A DNA stretch of 58,754 bases, from positions 1 to 58,754 of the forward strand of contig CAZMCH010000017.1 of NCBI GenBank assembly GCA_964564735.1, written 5' to 3'. This document shows positions 17,433 to 27,365 of the stretch, in pieces (within the stretch, counting starts at the first letter, position 1; every line of letters begins with the position of its first letter). This stretch comes from CAZMCH01 sp964564735 (lineage in GTDB: Bacteria > Poribacteria > DTPJ01). A program made the translations under genes and the position numbers. The notes under the pieces were generated by a model. That model ran no database searches and was not told the DNA's origin. It worked only from the letters and a program-made list of their open reading frames with translations.

Positions 17433-19991
17433 CTAAGCCCAAGTTATCAGTCCCGGTTCATATTCTACGTTAGGATCATCATGTCTTGGAAGGACACGCA
17501 CAGAATAGCCATGTAAACCACTTGTTTGACAACGGACTGTGCCTTTGAAAGTATAATTTCCGTTTCCATGAGATTCAATGCTGTTCATGTGGATTGTTTC
17601 AGCATTTACTATAGTTCTTTTATGAGGATCAAGTGAACCTTCGTAGATCTCGACAGCAACGTCTTCTGGCTTAAGCTCTCCTAAATGCACCTGAGCAACC
17701 ACTGTAATTTGACCACCTACTTTAATCTCTGAACTTTCCTCCATCCTTACGCTATCAATACGAACAGACGACCAATTTTTCCTAATATATGCCTTCCAAG
17801 CAGATAATTCCTTTGCTAGCGCGAAATTGCTATCAGAAAGCATTTGCCATTGTTTTGAGCTTGGCTGATAAAAATGCGAGATATAATCATTTACCATTCT
17901 GTCTGTGTTGAATTGACTACAAACAGCGACCATAATTTCTTTCATTCTTGCGATCCATTTTCTTGGCAAACCATTACCGCCTGTATCATAAAATAATGGG
18001 ACAACCTCTTTTTCTAATATATTATAAAGTGCGTTTGATTCAATTTGATCCTGCACATCTCTTTTATCATAATCCTCACCGCTACCGATTGCCCAACCGA
18101 TTTCTGGTTTATATGCCTCAGCCCACCATCCATCAAGTATGCTCATGTTTATGACTCCGTTGACAGATGCTTTCATTCCGCTTGTTCCACTAGCTTCTCT
18201 ATATTTTATAGGTGTGCTAAGCCAGAGATCACAACCTTGAACAAGGTATCTTGCAATATTCATATCATAATCTTCAAGAAAAACAATATGATGTTTGAAT
18301 TCTGCTAGCCTTGTTCCATGAATAATCTCTTTAATCAATTCCTTACCTTTGTCATCATTTGGATGTGCTTTACCTGCATAGATGATTTGCACAGGTCTTT
18401 CTTTATCACACAAAATATTAGCGAGTCTTTCAGGGTCATTCATAAGAAGATGAGCGCGTTTGTATGGTGCAAATCTTCTGGCAAAACCAATAGTAAGGGC
18501 TTGCGTATCAAGGCTTTCCCCTGCCTCTATGATTTCTGATTTTGTTGCCCCTCTTCTTTCTAGCTGTTTTTGTAGGCGTATCCTTGCAAAGTTTATTAAT
18601 CTTTCTCTTCGTCTTTCATGAGTTCGCCATAATTCATCATCAGGAATGCTTCTAAGGCGATTCCACATCTGAATTGCTGTTGGGTCTTTTGCCCACCATT
18701 GACCGATATATCTATCAAAAAGACTTTCCATATCGTTTGATAGCCATGAACGTATATGTATTCCATTTGTTACAGAGCCTATTGGAACTTCTTCTTCTGG
18801 AAGATTAGGCCACAAATTATTCCACATATTTCGTGAAACCTTACCATGAAGTATGCTAACACCGTTTCTATGCGAAGCTAGCTTTATTGCAAGGACTGCC
18901 ATGCTAAATCCTTCATTATCATTTGATGGATCTTCTCGTCCCAAACCTATAAGTTCATTGAAGGAAATACCAAGACCATGACAATATATCTCCAAATATG
19001 TTTTTATCAGGTTAGGATGAAATATATCTATCCCAGCAGCCTCTGGCGTATGAGTAGTAAATACATTTGTTGCGGAAACGATTTCTTTTGCTTCTTCAAA
19101 GGATAATCCATGATCTGCCCTAAGTCTGCAGATTCTTTCTAATGCAAGAAAAGCAGAATGTCCTTCGTTCATGTGATATACTGATGGATTTATGCCAAGA
19201 GCAGATAAAGCCTTTATGCCACCGAATCCAAGCATTATTTCCTGTCGTATGCGCTTTTCGCCATCTGCAACATATAATTGTCCTGTAATCTCCCGATCTT
19301 TATCATTATTAGAAGGAATATTTGTATCAAGAAGGTATAATGGCACTCGTCCTATCTGGACGCGCCATATTTGAGCAAATACCTGACCAGAAGGATAATC
19401 AACCGCAATAATTAGCGGAGAACCATTTTGATCTTTTTCTAATTGAATACTTATATTATAAAAATCAGTATCTGGATAATCCTCCTTCTGCCAGCCATCA
19501 GAATTAAGAGATTGACGAAAATAGCCTTTCTGATACAAAAGCCCAACCCCAACGAGTGGAAGTCCAAGATCACTTGATGATTTTAGATAATCACCTGCAA
19601 GTATTCCCAATCCTCCTGAATATATTGGTATTGATTCTGTAATGCCGAATTCTGCTGAAAAATATGCTACACAAGGCTGTGCATGTTTGCCGTATATCTT
19701 TTCATACCAACTGGTAGAATTCATATAATCTTTAAGTTTTGTATAAACCCTTTCCATGTGAGCAATGAATGCTTCATCTGAAGCGGCTGATTCTAACTGA
19801 GTTTGAGATATTTTCCCAAGCATAAGGACTGGATTATGCTCTGTCTCATTCCATAGATCACGATCTAAACGGCGAAAAAGATCTATGGATTCACGATCCC
19901 AAGACCAAAAGACATTATATGCAATTTCACGCAAGCATTGTAACCTTGGTGGTAATGAAGGTGTAACTGTAAATATTTGAACAGGTTTCAT
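17433..19991 (-). CDS. glgP: Alpha-glucan (glycogen/maltodextrin) phosphorylase
   Basis: 852 residues, GT35 family of the shorter AgpA/GlgP type common in thermophiles and deep-branching bacteria. It releases glucose-1-phosphate from alpha-1,4-glucans using pyridoxal phosphate. Seen: the N-terminal DUF3417-like segment (LREIAYNVFWSWDRESIDLFRRL), YFSAEFGITESIPIYSGGLGILAGD, HMNEGHSAFL and the PLP-lysine motif REASGTSGMKASVNG. The C-terminal about 110 residues form a beta-sandwich extension. ATG at 19991 with GGGGAG upstream. It is 60 bases downstream of the methyltransferase gene on the same strand. Confidence 0.93.
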   Translation of the reverse strand: MKPVQIFTVTPSLPPRLQCLREIAYNVFWSWDRESIDLFRRLDRDLWNETEHNPVLMLGKISQTQLESAASDEAFIAHMERVYTKLKDYMNSTSWYEKIYGKHAQPCVAYFSAEFGITESIPIYSGGLGILAGDYLKSSSDLGLPLVGVGLLYQKGYFRQSLNSDGWQKEDYPDTDFYNISIQLEKDQNGSPLIIAVDYPSGQVFAQIWRVQIGRVPLYLLDTNIPSNNDKDREITGQLYVADGEKRIRQEIMLGFGGIKALSALGINPSVYHMNEGHSAFLALERICRLRADHGLSFEEAKEIVSATNVFTTHTPEAAGIDIFHPNLIKTYLEIYCHGLGISFNELIGLGREDPSNDNEGFSMAVLAIKLASHRNGVSILHGKVSRNMWNNLWPNLPEEEVPIGSVTNGIHIRSWLSNDMESLFDRYIGQWWAKDPTAIQMWNRLRSIPDDELWRTHERRRERLINFARIRLQKQLERRGATKSEIIEAGESLDTQALTIGFARRFAPYKRAHLLMNDPERLANILCDKERPVQIIYAGKAHPNDDKGKELIKEIIHGTRLAEFKHHIVFLEDYDMNIARYLVQGCDLWLSTPIKYREASGTSGMKASVNGVINMSILDGWWAEAYKPEIGWAIGSGEDYDKRDVQDQIESNALYNILEKEVVPLFYDTGGNGLPRKWIARMKEIMVAVCSQFNTDRMVNDYISHFYQPSSKQWQMLSDSNFALAKELSAWKAYIRKNWSSVRIDSVRMEESSEIKVGGQITVVAQVHLGELKPEDVAVEIYEGSLDPHKRTIVNAETIHMNSIESHGNGNYTFKGTVRCQTSGLHGYSVRVLPRHDDPNVEYEPGLITWA

Positions 19992-20051
19992 TTATAATTC
20001 TCCCCAATATTTCACAAACAAGATATTTTTTATATAATATAATATATCAGA

Positions 20052-20774
20052 TCATTTGTCAATAATTGCTATGTAGGAAGATGAATCAGAATCTATGTAA
20101 TGTGAAATATTCCAACCTGTGCCTTCAACAATCTTTTTCATTTCAGTTTTGGAAGCCATCAAATAATCGAACCATGGAGTCATATATTTTTTGTATCTTG
20201 CCCTTATTTTTAATTGTCCTGACATTCTCTTTTTCTTTCTATTCAATTCGTGATATTCAAGGTGAAAGGGATTATTTGTTTTATATGGATCGTTTGATTC
20301 CGTTATTATCCTTGCTTTTTCATAGGTAATATTATGAAATTCTTTTAGCAAAGTTTTCGCCTTATTATTACTTCCAAAAAGCCCAAAGTTATTACCAAGC
20401 ATTAATATAGTATCAAATCTACCTATTTCAATATTTATATCATCTATTGACATAACTCTTGTATCTCTCAAGCCTCTTTGTTTACAGGTCTCTATCGCTA
20501 ATGGTGATATATCAATTCCATAAACTTCAAACCCAATATCTTGAAGATATAGTGAATGTCTTCCAGCTCCACAACCTATATCCAATACACGACCTTTTAC
20601 ATGCTTCATTGCTTCTCTATAATGACTTTCCCAATCTTTACATTCAGAAAAATAATTATTCCCAATATCCAGATCAATATATCCATCGCTTCTTTCAATT
20701 ATTAAAGAGCAATCACCAAAGCCTTGAAAATAATCATATAGGGCATGACCAAAGGCATCTTGATTATCATTCAT
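20052..20774 (-). CDS. Class I SAM-dependent methyltransferase
   Basis: 240 residues. Motif I is VLDIGCGAGRHSLYL (about residues 60-75), followed by the acidic residue of motif II in VYGIDISPLAIE and a DTILMLGNNFGLFG motif IV region. This is a generic class I methyltransferase of the type-11/25 group. The substrate (small molecule, protein or RNA) cannot be told. No membrane segment. ATG at 20774 with GAGGAT upstream. It follows the terminator of the E1/E2 operon, so it probably has its own promoter, which I could not identify. Confidence 0.82.
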   Translation of the reverse strand: MNDNQDAFGHALYDYFQGFGDCSLIIERSDGYIDLDIGNNYFSECKDWESHYREAMKHVKGRVLDIGCGAGRHSLYLQDIGFEVYGIDISPLAIETCKQRGLRDTRVMSIDDINIEIGRFDTILMLGNNFGLFGSNNKAKTLLKEFHNITYEKARIITESNDPYKTNNPFHLEYHELNRKKKRMSGQLKIRARYKKYMTPWFDYLMASKTEMKKIVEGTGWNISHYIDSDSSSYIAIIDK

Positions 20775-20816
20775 AAATATATCCTCATCAATATAATGCT
20801 ATTTTTCACTCTTTTT

Positions 20817-20848
20817 AACAAAAAGGGAGAACGCAATGGTTCTCCCTT
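20817..20848 (-). terminator. Intrinsic terminator after the E1/E2 operon
   Basis: On the minus strand AAGGGAGAAC (20848-20839), a 6-base loop and GTTCTCCCTT (20832-20823), then TTTGTT. The 10-bp stem is perfect and lies about 30 bases after the E1 stop codon. Confidence 0.85.
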
Positions 20849-20876
20849 ATATTTTAATGCTAATATATATCCTTGT

Positions 20877-23228
20877 CTATATCAACTGCTTAACAGCCTC
20901 TATAATCCTCGCATCATTTGGCAGGAAGGCTTTTTCAAGAACCTGCGATGATGGCGGAGGTGTATCGGGTGCGCAGACTCTCAAAATAGGTGCATCAAGA
21001 TAATCAAACGCTGCTAATTGAAGTTGTGCGACAACTTCCGCACCAAGACCCATAAATTCACATGCCTGATGAACCACGACAGCGCGTCCCGTTTTTTTCA
21101 CTGACTCCGCAATTGTGTCAATATCTAATGGGCGTAGCGTTCTTGGATCGATAACCTCAACTTCTATTCCCTCTTCAGCAAGTTTATTTGCAGAAAGCAT
21201 TGCAGATGGAATCATATAGCCCCATGCAATTATTGTTGCTGATTTGCCCTCAACAGGATTATCAACTTTTCGTTTGATGTCAGCTTTGCCAATAGGAATC
21301 AAGTATTCATCAAGGGGAACTATTGATGCACCTGATGCTTCGCCATAGAGATTTTGATGTTCAATAAATATGATTGGATTATCTTCTCTGATAGCAGATT
21401 TGAGCAATCCCTTTGCATCATAAGCATTTGATGGCATTATGACTTTCAAACCGGGGAATTGTGCAACAATGGCTTCAAGGCTTTGTGAATGCTGTCCTGC
21501 ATAGCCTTTTCCACCGCCAACGGTCGTCCTTATAGTCAATGGTAATGTCGGTTGTCCACCAGACATGTATTTCCACTTTGCCGCTTGATTTCCTGTCTGA
21601 CACATTGTTTGTAAAATGAAGTCAATATACATGATCTCAACGATAGGTCTGCAACCAGTCATTGATGCACCAACTCCTGTGCCGATGATTGCCGCTTCTG
21701 AAATAGGCGTATTAAATACCCTATCCCTGCCAAATATATCAATCAAGCCCTTTGTTGCACCAAAAGCACCACCATATTCTGCAATATCTTCTCCGTATAG
21801 AATAACTCGATTATCTCTGAGCATTTCCTCTGTCATTGCTTCAATAACAGCTTCTCGATAGGATATTTTTCCATCTTTTCGATCAAAAGGCTTGTATTCC
21901 TTTAATGTTGTAACTTTTTGGTATTCATCTGGAACTATATTTGAATTGGTATCGCTATGCAAGCCGAAATACATTGCCGAGACTTCAGGCATCGGAGCTT
22001 GTGAAGCTTTGAAAGCCATATCTTCATTTCTTTGTCTTGCTTTTTGTTTCATTTCCATAAACTGGTCTTCTGTAATAACTCCTGCCTTGATCAATTGTTG
22101 AGGAAATGATAATATTGGATCAACGCAAAACCATGAATTAAATTCATCCTCTGAACGATATGCGGTTGTTGGATCACTCAAGGAATGTCCCTTAAACCTA
22201 CATCCCCAATATTCCAAAAGAACAGGTCCTTCTCCGTTTCTTACTTTTTCAGCGGCTCTTCTTGTTGCATCCCAAACAGCTAGAACATCCATACCCTTTA
22301 CGACTTCTGCGTGCATACCTTCTTCATTATAGCCAAGTCCTCTTTCAGCTAGGAAGTTAATGCCTGTAACCTCGCCTCTTTGTTGCCCTGTCATTCCATA
22401 TTGGTTATTGACGACACCAAATATAATCGGCATACCAAATTTTTTGGACATTAAACCATTTGAGAACTGATCCATTGACGCAAAATTCAATGATTCATGT
22501 GCTATTCCGTTATTGTATGCCCCATCACCAGCAAAGCAAAGCACTAATTTTCCATTATCAAGGTATCTTGATGATAATGCGGCACCAACAGCCATTCCCA
22601 TACTTCCGCCAACGATTGCATTTGCACCAAGATGACCAACGCTAAAGTCTGCAATGTGCATTCCACCGCCTCTGCCCTTGCAGTAGCCATCTTCACTGCC
22701 AAAGAGCTCAGCTATTGCTCTGTATAGATGCAATGTTATAGCATCTTCAAGCAATAATGAACGTTCTTTATTTTCTATTTTTATCCCTATATGTTCGCAC
22801 ATCTGAGCATCTTCTTCAAAGCGTTTAAGGATTTGCTCGTTTGTCATGTGCTTTATAGCAAAATAGCCCTTTCCCAAGCTATCTCCATGCCCTCTATGCG
22901 TGCTTGTAATATAATCAGTCGGATTTATGCCAGCGATTGCACCAGTTGATATTGCTTCCTGTCCGATAGAGACATGCGAAGCACCAACATATATAAATTG
23001 CCTAAGCTGACCATATCTGCCCTTATTATCTTTTAATTCAACTATCATCTCCTCAAGGTTTCTAATTAAAAGCATACACTCAAGAAGATCGATACATTCC
23101 TGTGGAGTGATATTACCTGCATCAAGCTCATCTTTTGCTGTTTTGGTATATTGAAAAACAGGAATTTTAACTTCTCTTTCTATAAAGCCGGGGTTGAAAT
23201 CCGCTTTTACGTCAATTTGTTTTACCAT
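20877..23228 (-). CDS. 2-oxoacid dehydrogenase E1, alpha and beta subunits fused
   Basis: 783 residues. Residues 1 to about 415 are the alpha part, with STHRGHGDSLGKG, GGSMGMAVGAALS and the TPP motif GDGAYNNG...NN (GVVNNQYGMTGQ). Residues about 425-783 are the beta part, beginning K-I-S-Y-R-E-A-V-I-E-A-M-T-E-E-M, with GEDIAEYGGAFGATKGL and the C-terminal transketolase domain. It decarboxylates a 2-oxo acid (pyruvate most likely; branched-chain acids possible) and passes the acyl group to E2. Separate alpha and beta genes are usual; this is the single-chain form. ATG at 23228; 18 bases after the E2 gene. No E3 gene is in the window. Confidence 0.92.
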   Translation of the reverse strand: MVKQIDVKADFNPGFIEREVKIPVFQYTKTAKDELDAGNITPQECIDLLECMLLIRNLEEMIVELKDNKGRYGQLRQFIYVGASHVSIGQEAISTGAIAGINPTDYITSTHRGHGDSLGKGYFAIKHMTNEQILKRFEEDAQMCEHIGIKIENKERSLLLEDAITLHLYRAIAELFGSEDGYCKGRGGGMHIADFSVGHLGANAIVGGSMGMAVGAALSSRYLDNGKLVLCFAGDGAYNNGIAHESLNFASMDQFSNGLMSKKFGMPIIFGVVNNQYGMTGQQRGEVTGINFLAERGLGYNEEGMHAEVVKGMDVLAVWDATRRAAEKVRNGEGPVLLEYWGCRFKGHSLSDPTTAYRSEDEFNSWFCVDPILSFPQQLIKAGVITEDQFMEMKQKARQRNEDMAFKASQAPMPEVSAMYFGLHSDTNSNIVPDEYQKVTTLKEYKPFDRKDGKISYREAVIEAMTEEMLRDNRVILYGEDIAEYGGAFGATKGLIDIFGRDRVFNTPISEAAIIGTGVGASMTGCRPIVEIMYIDFILQTMCQTGNQAAKWKYMSGGQPTLPLTIRTTVGGGKGYAGQHSQSLEAIVAQFPGLKVIMPSNAYDAKGLLKSAIREDNPIIFIEHQNLYGEASGASIVPLDEYLIPIGKADIKRKVDNPVEGKSATIIAWGYMIPSAMLSANKLAEEGIEVEVIDPRTLRPLDIDTIAESVKKTGRAVVVHQACEFMGLGAEVVAQLQLAAFDYLDAPILRVCAPDTPPPSSQVLEKAFLPNDARIIEAVKQLI

Positions 23229-23246
23229 TAAGATTAACCCTCCGAA

Positions 23247-24440
23247 TTATAAACTTATTGGTCTATTCATTAAGAGATCCAATGATGCCATCTCCAAAAG
23301 TTCCTTTAATCTTGCTAAGAATTCACCAGCCTGAGCGCCATTTACTGCCCTATGATCAACAGAGAGACTAAGAGTCATCATTTGCTGGGCGATAATTTGC
23401 CCCGGAATGACGATTGCTCTTGACTCAATTGTTCCAACAGCAAGTATCGCTACCTGTGGCGGATTTATTATTGCCTTAAACGATCTTATGCCGAACATAC
23501 CGAGATTTGTAATTGTCAATGTTCCACCAGACAAGTCATCAAGCGATAGTTTTTTATCCCTTGCTAATTTTATGATTCTTGCACTATCAGAAGCAATTTC
23601 TATAACAGTTTTCTTATCTGCATTTTTGACAACTGGAACAACTAAGTCTTCACCAGCGGCGACAGCTACACCAATATTAACATCCTGCATCAGATGGATA
23701 CCATCTTCTCCAAATACGGAATTTAATTTTGGATATTGTCTTAGTGCTATTGCTGTGAATTTAGCAAGAATATCGTTATATGATACGCTAACACCCTGAG
23801 CCTTCAGAAAATTGCGGAGTTCTATCATTTTTTCACAATTTACGTCAATCACAAGATCAATATGCGGTGCTGTGCGATAGCTCATTGTCAGGCGTTCAGC
23901 AACCATCTTTTGTATAGAAGATAGTTTGATAACCTCACCGGGTATTGGTTTGGGTTCTGCTGAAGGTTTTTTGCCTTCTTTTGCATATTTCAGAACATCC
24001 TTACCCATGATTCTGCCATTTGGTCCTGAACCAATTACATCACTAACATCCAGCCCTGCTTCTTTTGCAAGCCTTCTTGCTCTTGGAGATGCGAATACTT
24101 TGCCAGAAGGTCTCTGAAAGTCAGTTTTTGCTATTTCAACCTCGTCTTTGGCTTCTTTTGACTCTGTTTCTTTTGTTTCTGGAATTTCTGTAATTGCTTC
24201 ACCTGCTTCACCAATGACCCCAACAGGCTGTTTAACAGGGATTTCATCACCCTCGTTTGCGAGTATTTTTAGTAAAACTCCAGATGCAGGTGATTCAACT
24301 TCGACATCGACTTTGTCTGTTGTAATCTCAATGATTGCCTCGCCTTCAGCAATCTCCTCACCTACCTGTTTCAGCCATTTGACGATAGTTCCACTTTCCA
24401 TTGTGGACGCAAGCTGAGGCATAACAATTGTAGTTGCCAT
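23247..24440 (-). CDS. 2-oxoacid dehydrogenase E2 (dihydrolipoyl acyltransferase)
   Basis: 397 residues. Domain order: lipoyl domain (1-80) with the lipoylated Lys in EITTDKVDVEVESPASG; a Pro/Glu-rich linker; the peripheral-subunit-binding domain (about 115-150: ASPRARRLAKEAGLDVSDVIGSG); and the catalytic domain (about 165-397). The active-site motif reads DHRAVNG, so the usual Asp of HxxxDG is Asn, a substitution known in some family members. It is first in the E2-E1 pair; the order E2 before E1 is unusual. ATG at 24440 with GGAGG upstream (GTGGAGGTTAAACAG). Confidence 0.92.
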   Translation of the reverse strand: MATTIVMPQLASTMESGTIVKWLKQVGEEIAEGEAIIEITTDKVDVEVESPASGVLLKILANEGDEIPVKQPVGVIGEAGEAITEIPETKETESKEAKDEVEIAKTDFQRPSGKVFASPRARRLAKEAGLDVSDVIGSGPNGRIMGKDVLKYAKEGKKPSAEPKPIPGEVIKLSSIQKMVAERLTMSYRTAPHIDLVIDVNCEKMIELRNFLKAQGVSVSYNDILAKFTAIALRQYPKLNSVFGEDGIHLMQDVNIGVAVAAGEDLVVPVVKNADKKTVIEIASDSARIIKLARDKKLSLDDLSGGTLTITNLGMFGIRSFKAIINPPQVAILAVGTIESRAIVIPGQIIAQQMMTLSLSVDHRAVNGAQAGEFLARLKELLEMASLDLLMNRPISL

Positions 24441-24525
24441 AATTTCTGTTTAACCTCCACGTTTTGTTTATATAGAAATAGATTAGCATATATTTTATAT
24501 ATACCGTCTTACATAAAATTAAGAT

Positions 24526-25452
24526 TTAATGATCTAAATTGGGATTTATCGGTTTTAAAGTTTCCGCAAAAAAATCAGATATAAGCTTGTCAACTTGTTT
24601 ATCATTAAAACCGCCATGTCCCCCATTTTTCACAGTATAGAGTTCCACAGGGACTTTGGCATTTCGCAAAGCCCGTTCTAATATAACGCTTTGATGATGA
24701 GGAACTAATGGATCAGAATCACCATGAATAATAAGAAATGGTGAAGCATTTTTAGTTACATAAGTAATAGGATTCGCTCTTGACACCTTATCTTTATTTT
24801 CCTGAATATTCCCGCCAACAAGAAGGCTTTCGGGAGAATCAGGATCATTATGCACCTGACCATTTGGAATACGATGATCGTCCATCTGAAGAAAATCTGT
24901 TGGTCCAAAAAGATCAACTACCGCTTGAACACTACTAGGATAATCCAGATTTTCACCAACATCAAATTCTTTAGAGTCTCCTGTTGTTCCAAGCATTGCA
25001 ACCAAATGCCCACCAGCAGATGCGCCTATTACGCCGAATCGCTTTGGATCGATCCGATATTTACTTGAATTTGCGCGTAAAAAGCGTATTGCGGATTTAC
25101 AATCCTCTATTTGTGCAGGAAATATTGCATGTGAACTCAAACGATAATTAATACTTGCTATGGCATATCCTTTTTCCAAGTAATCCATTATTGGCACATC
25201 GTCTTTATTGCCCATCAACCATGCCCCGCCGTGTATCCAGATGAGTAATGGCAAATTATCCCCTTGTGATGGCAAATATATATCAAGCTTTTGCCTTTCA
25301 TGACCATCTGTAATATAAGCTATATCATTAAAAACTATCGTATTTTCAGGAACTTTTGCTGAATTCATTTTTTCTTTCTGAGCATAAATTGTAAATGCAC
25401 AAAACATAAAAATAAAAATTAAGATAATGATTATGATGGAAACCTTAAGCAT
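24526..25452 (-). CDS. Secreted alpha/beta-hydrolase (esterase/lipase, BD-FAE-like)
   Basis: 308 residues with an N-terminal signal or anchor (IIIILIFIFMFCAFTIYAQ). The fold is shown by the oxyanion-hole motif WIHGGAWLMG, the nucleophile elbow G-A-S-A-G-G-H, the catalytic Asp in IHGDSDPLVP and the His in NGGHGGF. It is close to the carbohydrate-esterase/feruloyl-esterase-like group (locus type YAYINYRLS, here IASINYRLSS). It probably acts in the periplasm on acylated sugars or other esters (inference). ATG at 25452 with AGGAGA upstream. Its promoter carries a 12-bp palindrome (25519-25547). Confidence 0.85.
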   Translation of the reverse strand: MLKVSIIIIILIFIFMFCAFTIYAQKEKMNSAKVPENTIVFNDIAYITDGHERQKLDIYLPSQGDNLPLLIWIHGGAWLMGNKDDVPIMDYLEKGYAIASINYRLSSHAIFPAQIEDCKSAIRFLRANSSKYRIDPKRFGVIGASAGGHLVAMLGTTGDSKEFDVGENLDYPSSVQAVVDLFGPTDFLQMDDHRIPNGQVHNDPDSPESLLVGGNIQENKDKVSRANPITYVTKNASPFLIIHGDSDPLVPHHQSVILERALRNAKVPVELYTVKNGGHGGFNDKQVDKLISDFFAETLKPINPNLDH

Positions 25453-25518
25453 TAATATATATCTCCTAATCTATTCTTACCATTATCTATGTGCATATAT
25501 TTGACATAACTAGGAATC

Positions 25519-25547
25519 ATTATAACATCTTTACAATTGTAACGCAA
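25519..25547 (-). promoter_or_regulatory. Promoter of the esterase gene with 12-bp palindrome in the spacer
   Basis: On the minus strand TTGCGT (25547-25542), 17-base spacer, extended -10 TGT-TATAAT (to 25519). The spacer is largely the perfect palindrome TTACAATTGTAA (25531-25542), a plausible repressor site. Confidence 0.5.
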
Positions 25548-25611
25548 TATTAACTTACTTGGCAGGGGTTTTTTTGACATGTTGATAATGCAAAGCAAAT
25601 TTAAAAATATC

Positions 25612-25663
25612 GTTGTGCATTAGCACTGGCAGGCAAGCTGACAATGGCACAACAGATTTTTTT
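25612..25663. terminator. Hairpin with T run between esterase promoter and PIG-L gene
   Basis: GTTGTGC (25612-25618) pairs with GCACAAC (25647-25653), with further partial pairing inside. On the plus strand a run of seven T follows (25657-25663); on the minus strand ATATTTTTAAA follows, so it may end the lgt/PIG-L transcript. It also resembles dispersed intergenic hairpin repeats. Confidence 0.4.
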
Positions 25664-25700
25664 ATGAATCTCATATTAAACTGAAAATGGGGTTATATAT

Positions 25701-26426
25701 TTATGCAATATATGAGGTTAAATCATCCAAAACTGGCTTAAAATCCTCGCCAAATATTTCAAAATAGGCTTTATTACCAACTTTTTCTATAACGCCACTT
25801 TTTTCAATTGTTTCTCTGTAGGTAACATAACAATTAAGAGCATCTCTCATTGCTTGTATATCATCATCTTTAAGGGTAACGATGCAATCAATTAAGGCTT
25901 CTTCTGTCAGCTTTAATCTAGGCATATTGTTTGCGATCCAAGTCGGTTCTCCACTATCAAGTAAAGTCCAGAAAGCCAAGCGTTTGAGAAAATTACATCC
26001 ATGATCTTTTAGCTCTAAATAAACTCTTTTTACTACTGCATGTGTAACAAGATGATCATGGAAACCACTTATCCCATGCACAGGATATGAAACTACAATA
26101 TCAGGCATTATTTTTTCTATATGATTTTTTATTGCTTGCTCAATTATCCTGACATCGATTTCTTTCAATCCCGAATCAGGAAAATCAAGGACTGTCATTT
26201 CGCTAAGACCTAGCACTTTTTCCACTTCCAACATCTCTTTATAACGAATTTCACCCATTTCATCGATAGTCAATCTAAGCCTATGTCTTTGTTGAGTTGC
26301 TCCTCCCTTTGTCAATGTTAGTAAGTAAACTGAATGTCCTTTTTTTATCTGGGAATGAATTACAGCGGCTGGACCAAAAGATTCATCGTCAGGATGTGGA
26401 TAGATGTATAGAATTTTTCTATTCAT
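25701..26426 (-). CDS. PIG-L/LmbE-family deacetylase
   Basis: 241 residues from the ATG at 26426, which has GGAG six bases upstream; a TTG at 26438 would overlap that site and is rejected. The zinc-binding motif is Y-P-H-P-D-D-E-S near the N-terminus and the second ligand pair is in GFHDHLVTHAVV. Members remove N-acetyl groups from GlcNAc derivatives (for example GlcNAc-inositol or GlcNAc-malate in mycothiol and bacillithiol synthesis). The exact substrate is unknown. It follows lgt by 17 bases at the end of a five-gene minus-strand run. Confidence 0.87.
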   Translation of the reverse strand: MNRKILYIYPHPDDESFGPAAVIHSQIKKGHSVYLLTLTKGGATQQRHRLRLTIDEMGEIRYKEMLEVEKVLGLSEMTVLDFPDSGLKEIDVRIIEQAIKNHIEKIMPDIVVSYPVHGISGFHDHLVTHAVVKRVYLELKDHGCNFLKRLAFWTLLDSGEPTWIANNMPRLKLTEEALIDCIVTLKDDDIQAMRDALNCYVTYRETIEKSGVIEKVGNKAYFEIFGEDFKPVLDDLTSYIA

Positions 26427-26443
26427 TAAAATCTCCAAAAGAT

Positions 26444-27328
26444 TTATGGTTTTCTATGTTTTGATTTCTTTATATCGTTCTTTTGATGTGAATGTTTTTT
26501 GGGGGATTCGTTCTTTTCTGCTTCTATAATAGTTGTTTCTAATGGTATCGGGGCATTTCGCAAACGGATCAGAATTATCACACCAATAATTACCATTATA
26601 ATTGCTATAACTTGTGCATCTGTAATAATTTTTAGCATGGATTCATCTCTTTTTTCCCAACTATAACGCCAGAATTCTGTAATATATCTCTCTATTCCAG
26701 CAAGAATTAAATACATTCCAAACATCCAACCATAAGGTCTAATTTTTTTGCGAATATGCCATAAATAACCAAATATTATAAGACAAAGAATGATTTCATA
26801 TAGAGGAGTTGGGTGAACTCTTGCACCGGGATAATATCTAATATCTGTTGAAACTGTCCCATTTGGAAATCCCATTGCCCAAGGCAAATCTGAAACAGGA
26901 CCATAATCACCATCACCAGATAAAAAACATCCCATTCGCCCAATTCCATAACCAAGTATCAATAAAGGTGCGATAAGATCAAGAACCTTCATTACGGGGA
27001 TATGTTTTCTTCGGATGATTATAATTACTAATAATGCTGCCATTATTAAACCGCCATGCCATACCAATCCAGCCCCAGAAAAGAAACTCTTTAATGAATA
27101 TATTACTCCTTCACCTTGAATAATACCTTCTATAACTGAATTTAACTTTGATCCGAATACGCCACCGAGTAAAGAAGCCATGATGATTTGATCCCCTAAT
27201 TCCATCGGAAGACCAACCCTTTTTAGCTCTTTTCTGAATAGATAACCAGTTATAACAAAAGCAAGGGCAAGCATAAGCCCATAGCTATATATTCTTAGAC
27301 TTCCTATCTGAAATAAGACAGGTAGCAT
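26444..27328 (-). CDS. lgt: Prolipoprotein diacylglyceryl transferase
   Basis: 294 residues, polytopic inner-membrane protein. It transfers diacylglycerol to the lipobox cysteine of prolipoproteins. Signature: GYGIGRMGCFLSGDGDYG, with the essential Arg of the Lgt motif, preceded by the WHGGLI loop and followed by H-P-T-P-L-Y-E and ERYITEFWR. The C-terminus is a basic tail. ATG at 27328 with TAGGAGATT upstream. The window also carries lnt (42413-44098), so two of the three lipoprotein-maturation steps are present. Confidence 0.94.
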   Translation of the reverse strand: MLPVLFQIGSLRIYSYGLMLALAFVITGYLFRKELKRVGLPMELGDQIIMASLLGGVFGSKLNSVIEGIIQGEGVIYSLKSFFSGAGLVWHGGLIMAALLVIIIIRRKHIPVMKVLDLIAPLLILGYGIGRMGCFLSGDGDYGPVSDLPWAMGFPNGTVSTDIRYYPGARVHPTPLYEIILCLIIFGYLWHIRKKIRPYGWMFGMYLILAGIERYITEFWRYSWEKRDESMLKIITDAQVIAIIMVIIGVIILIRLRNAPIPLETTIIEAEKNESPKKHSHQKNDIKKSKHRKP

Positions 27329-27365
27329 ATAATTAATCTCCTAGATGTCAACCATATTATTGGCT

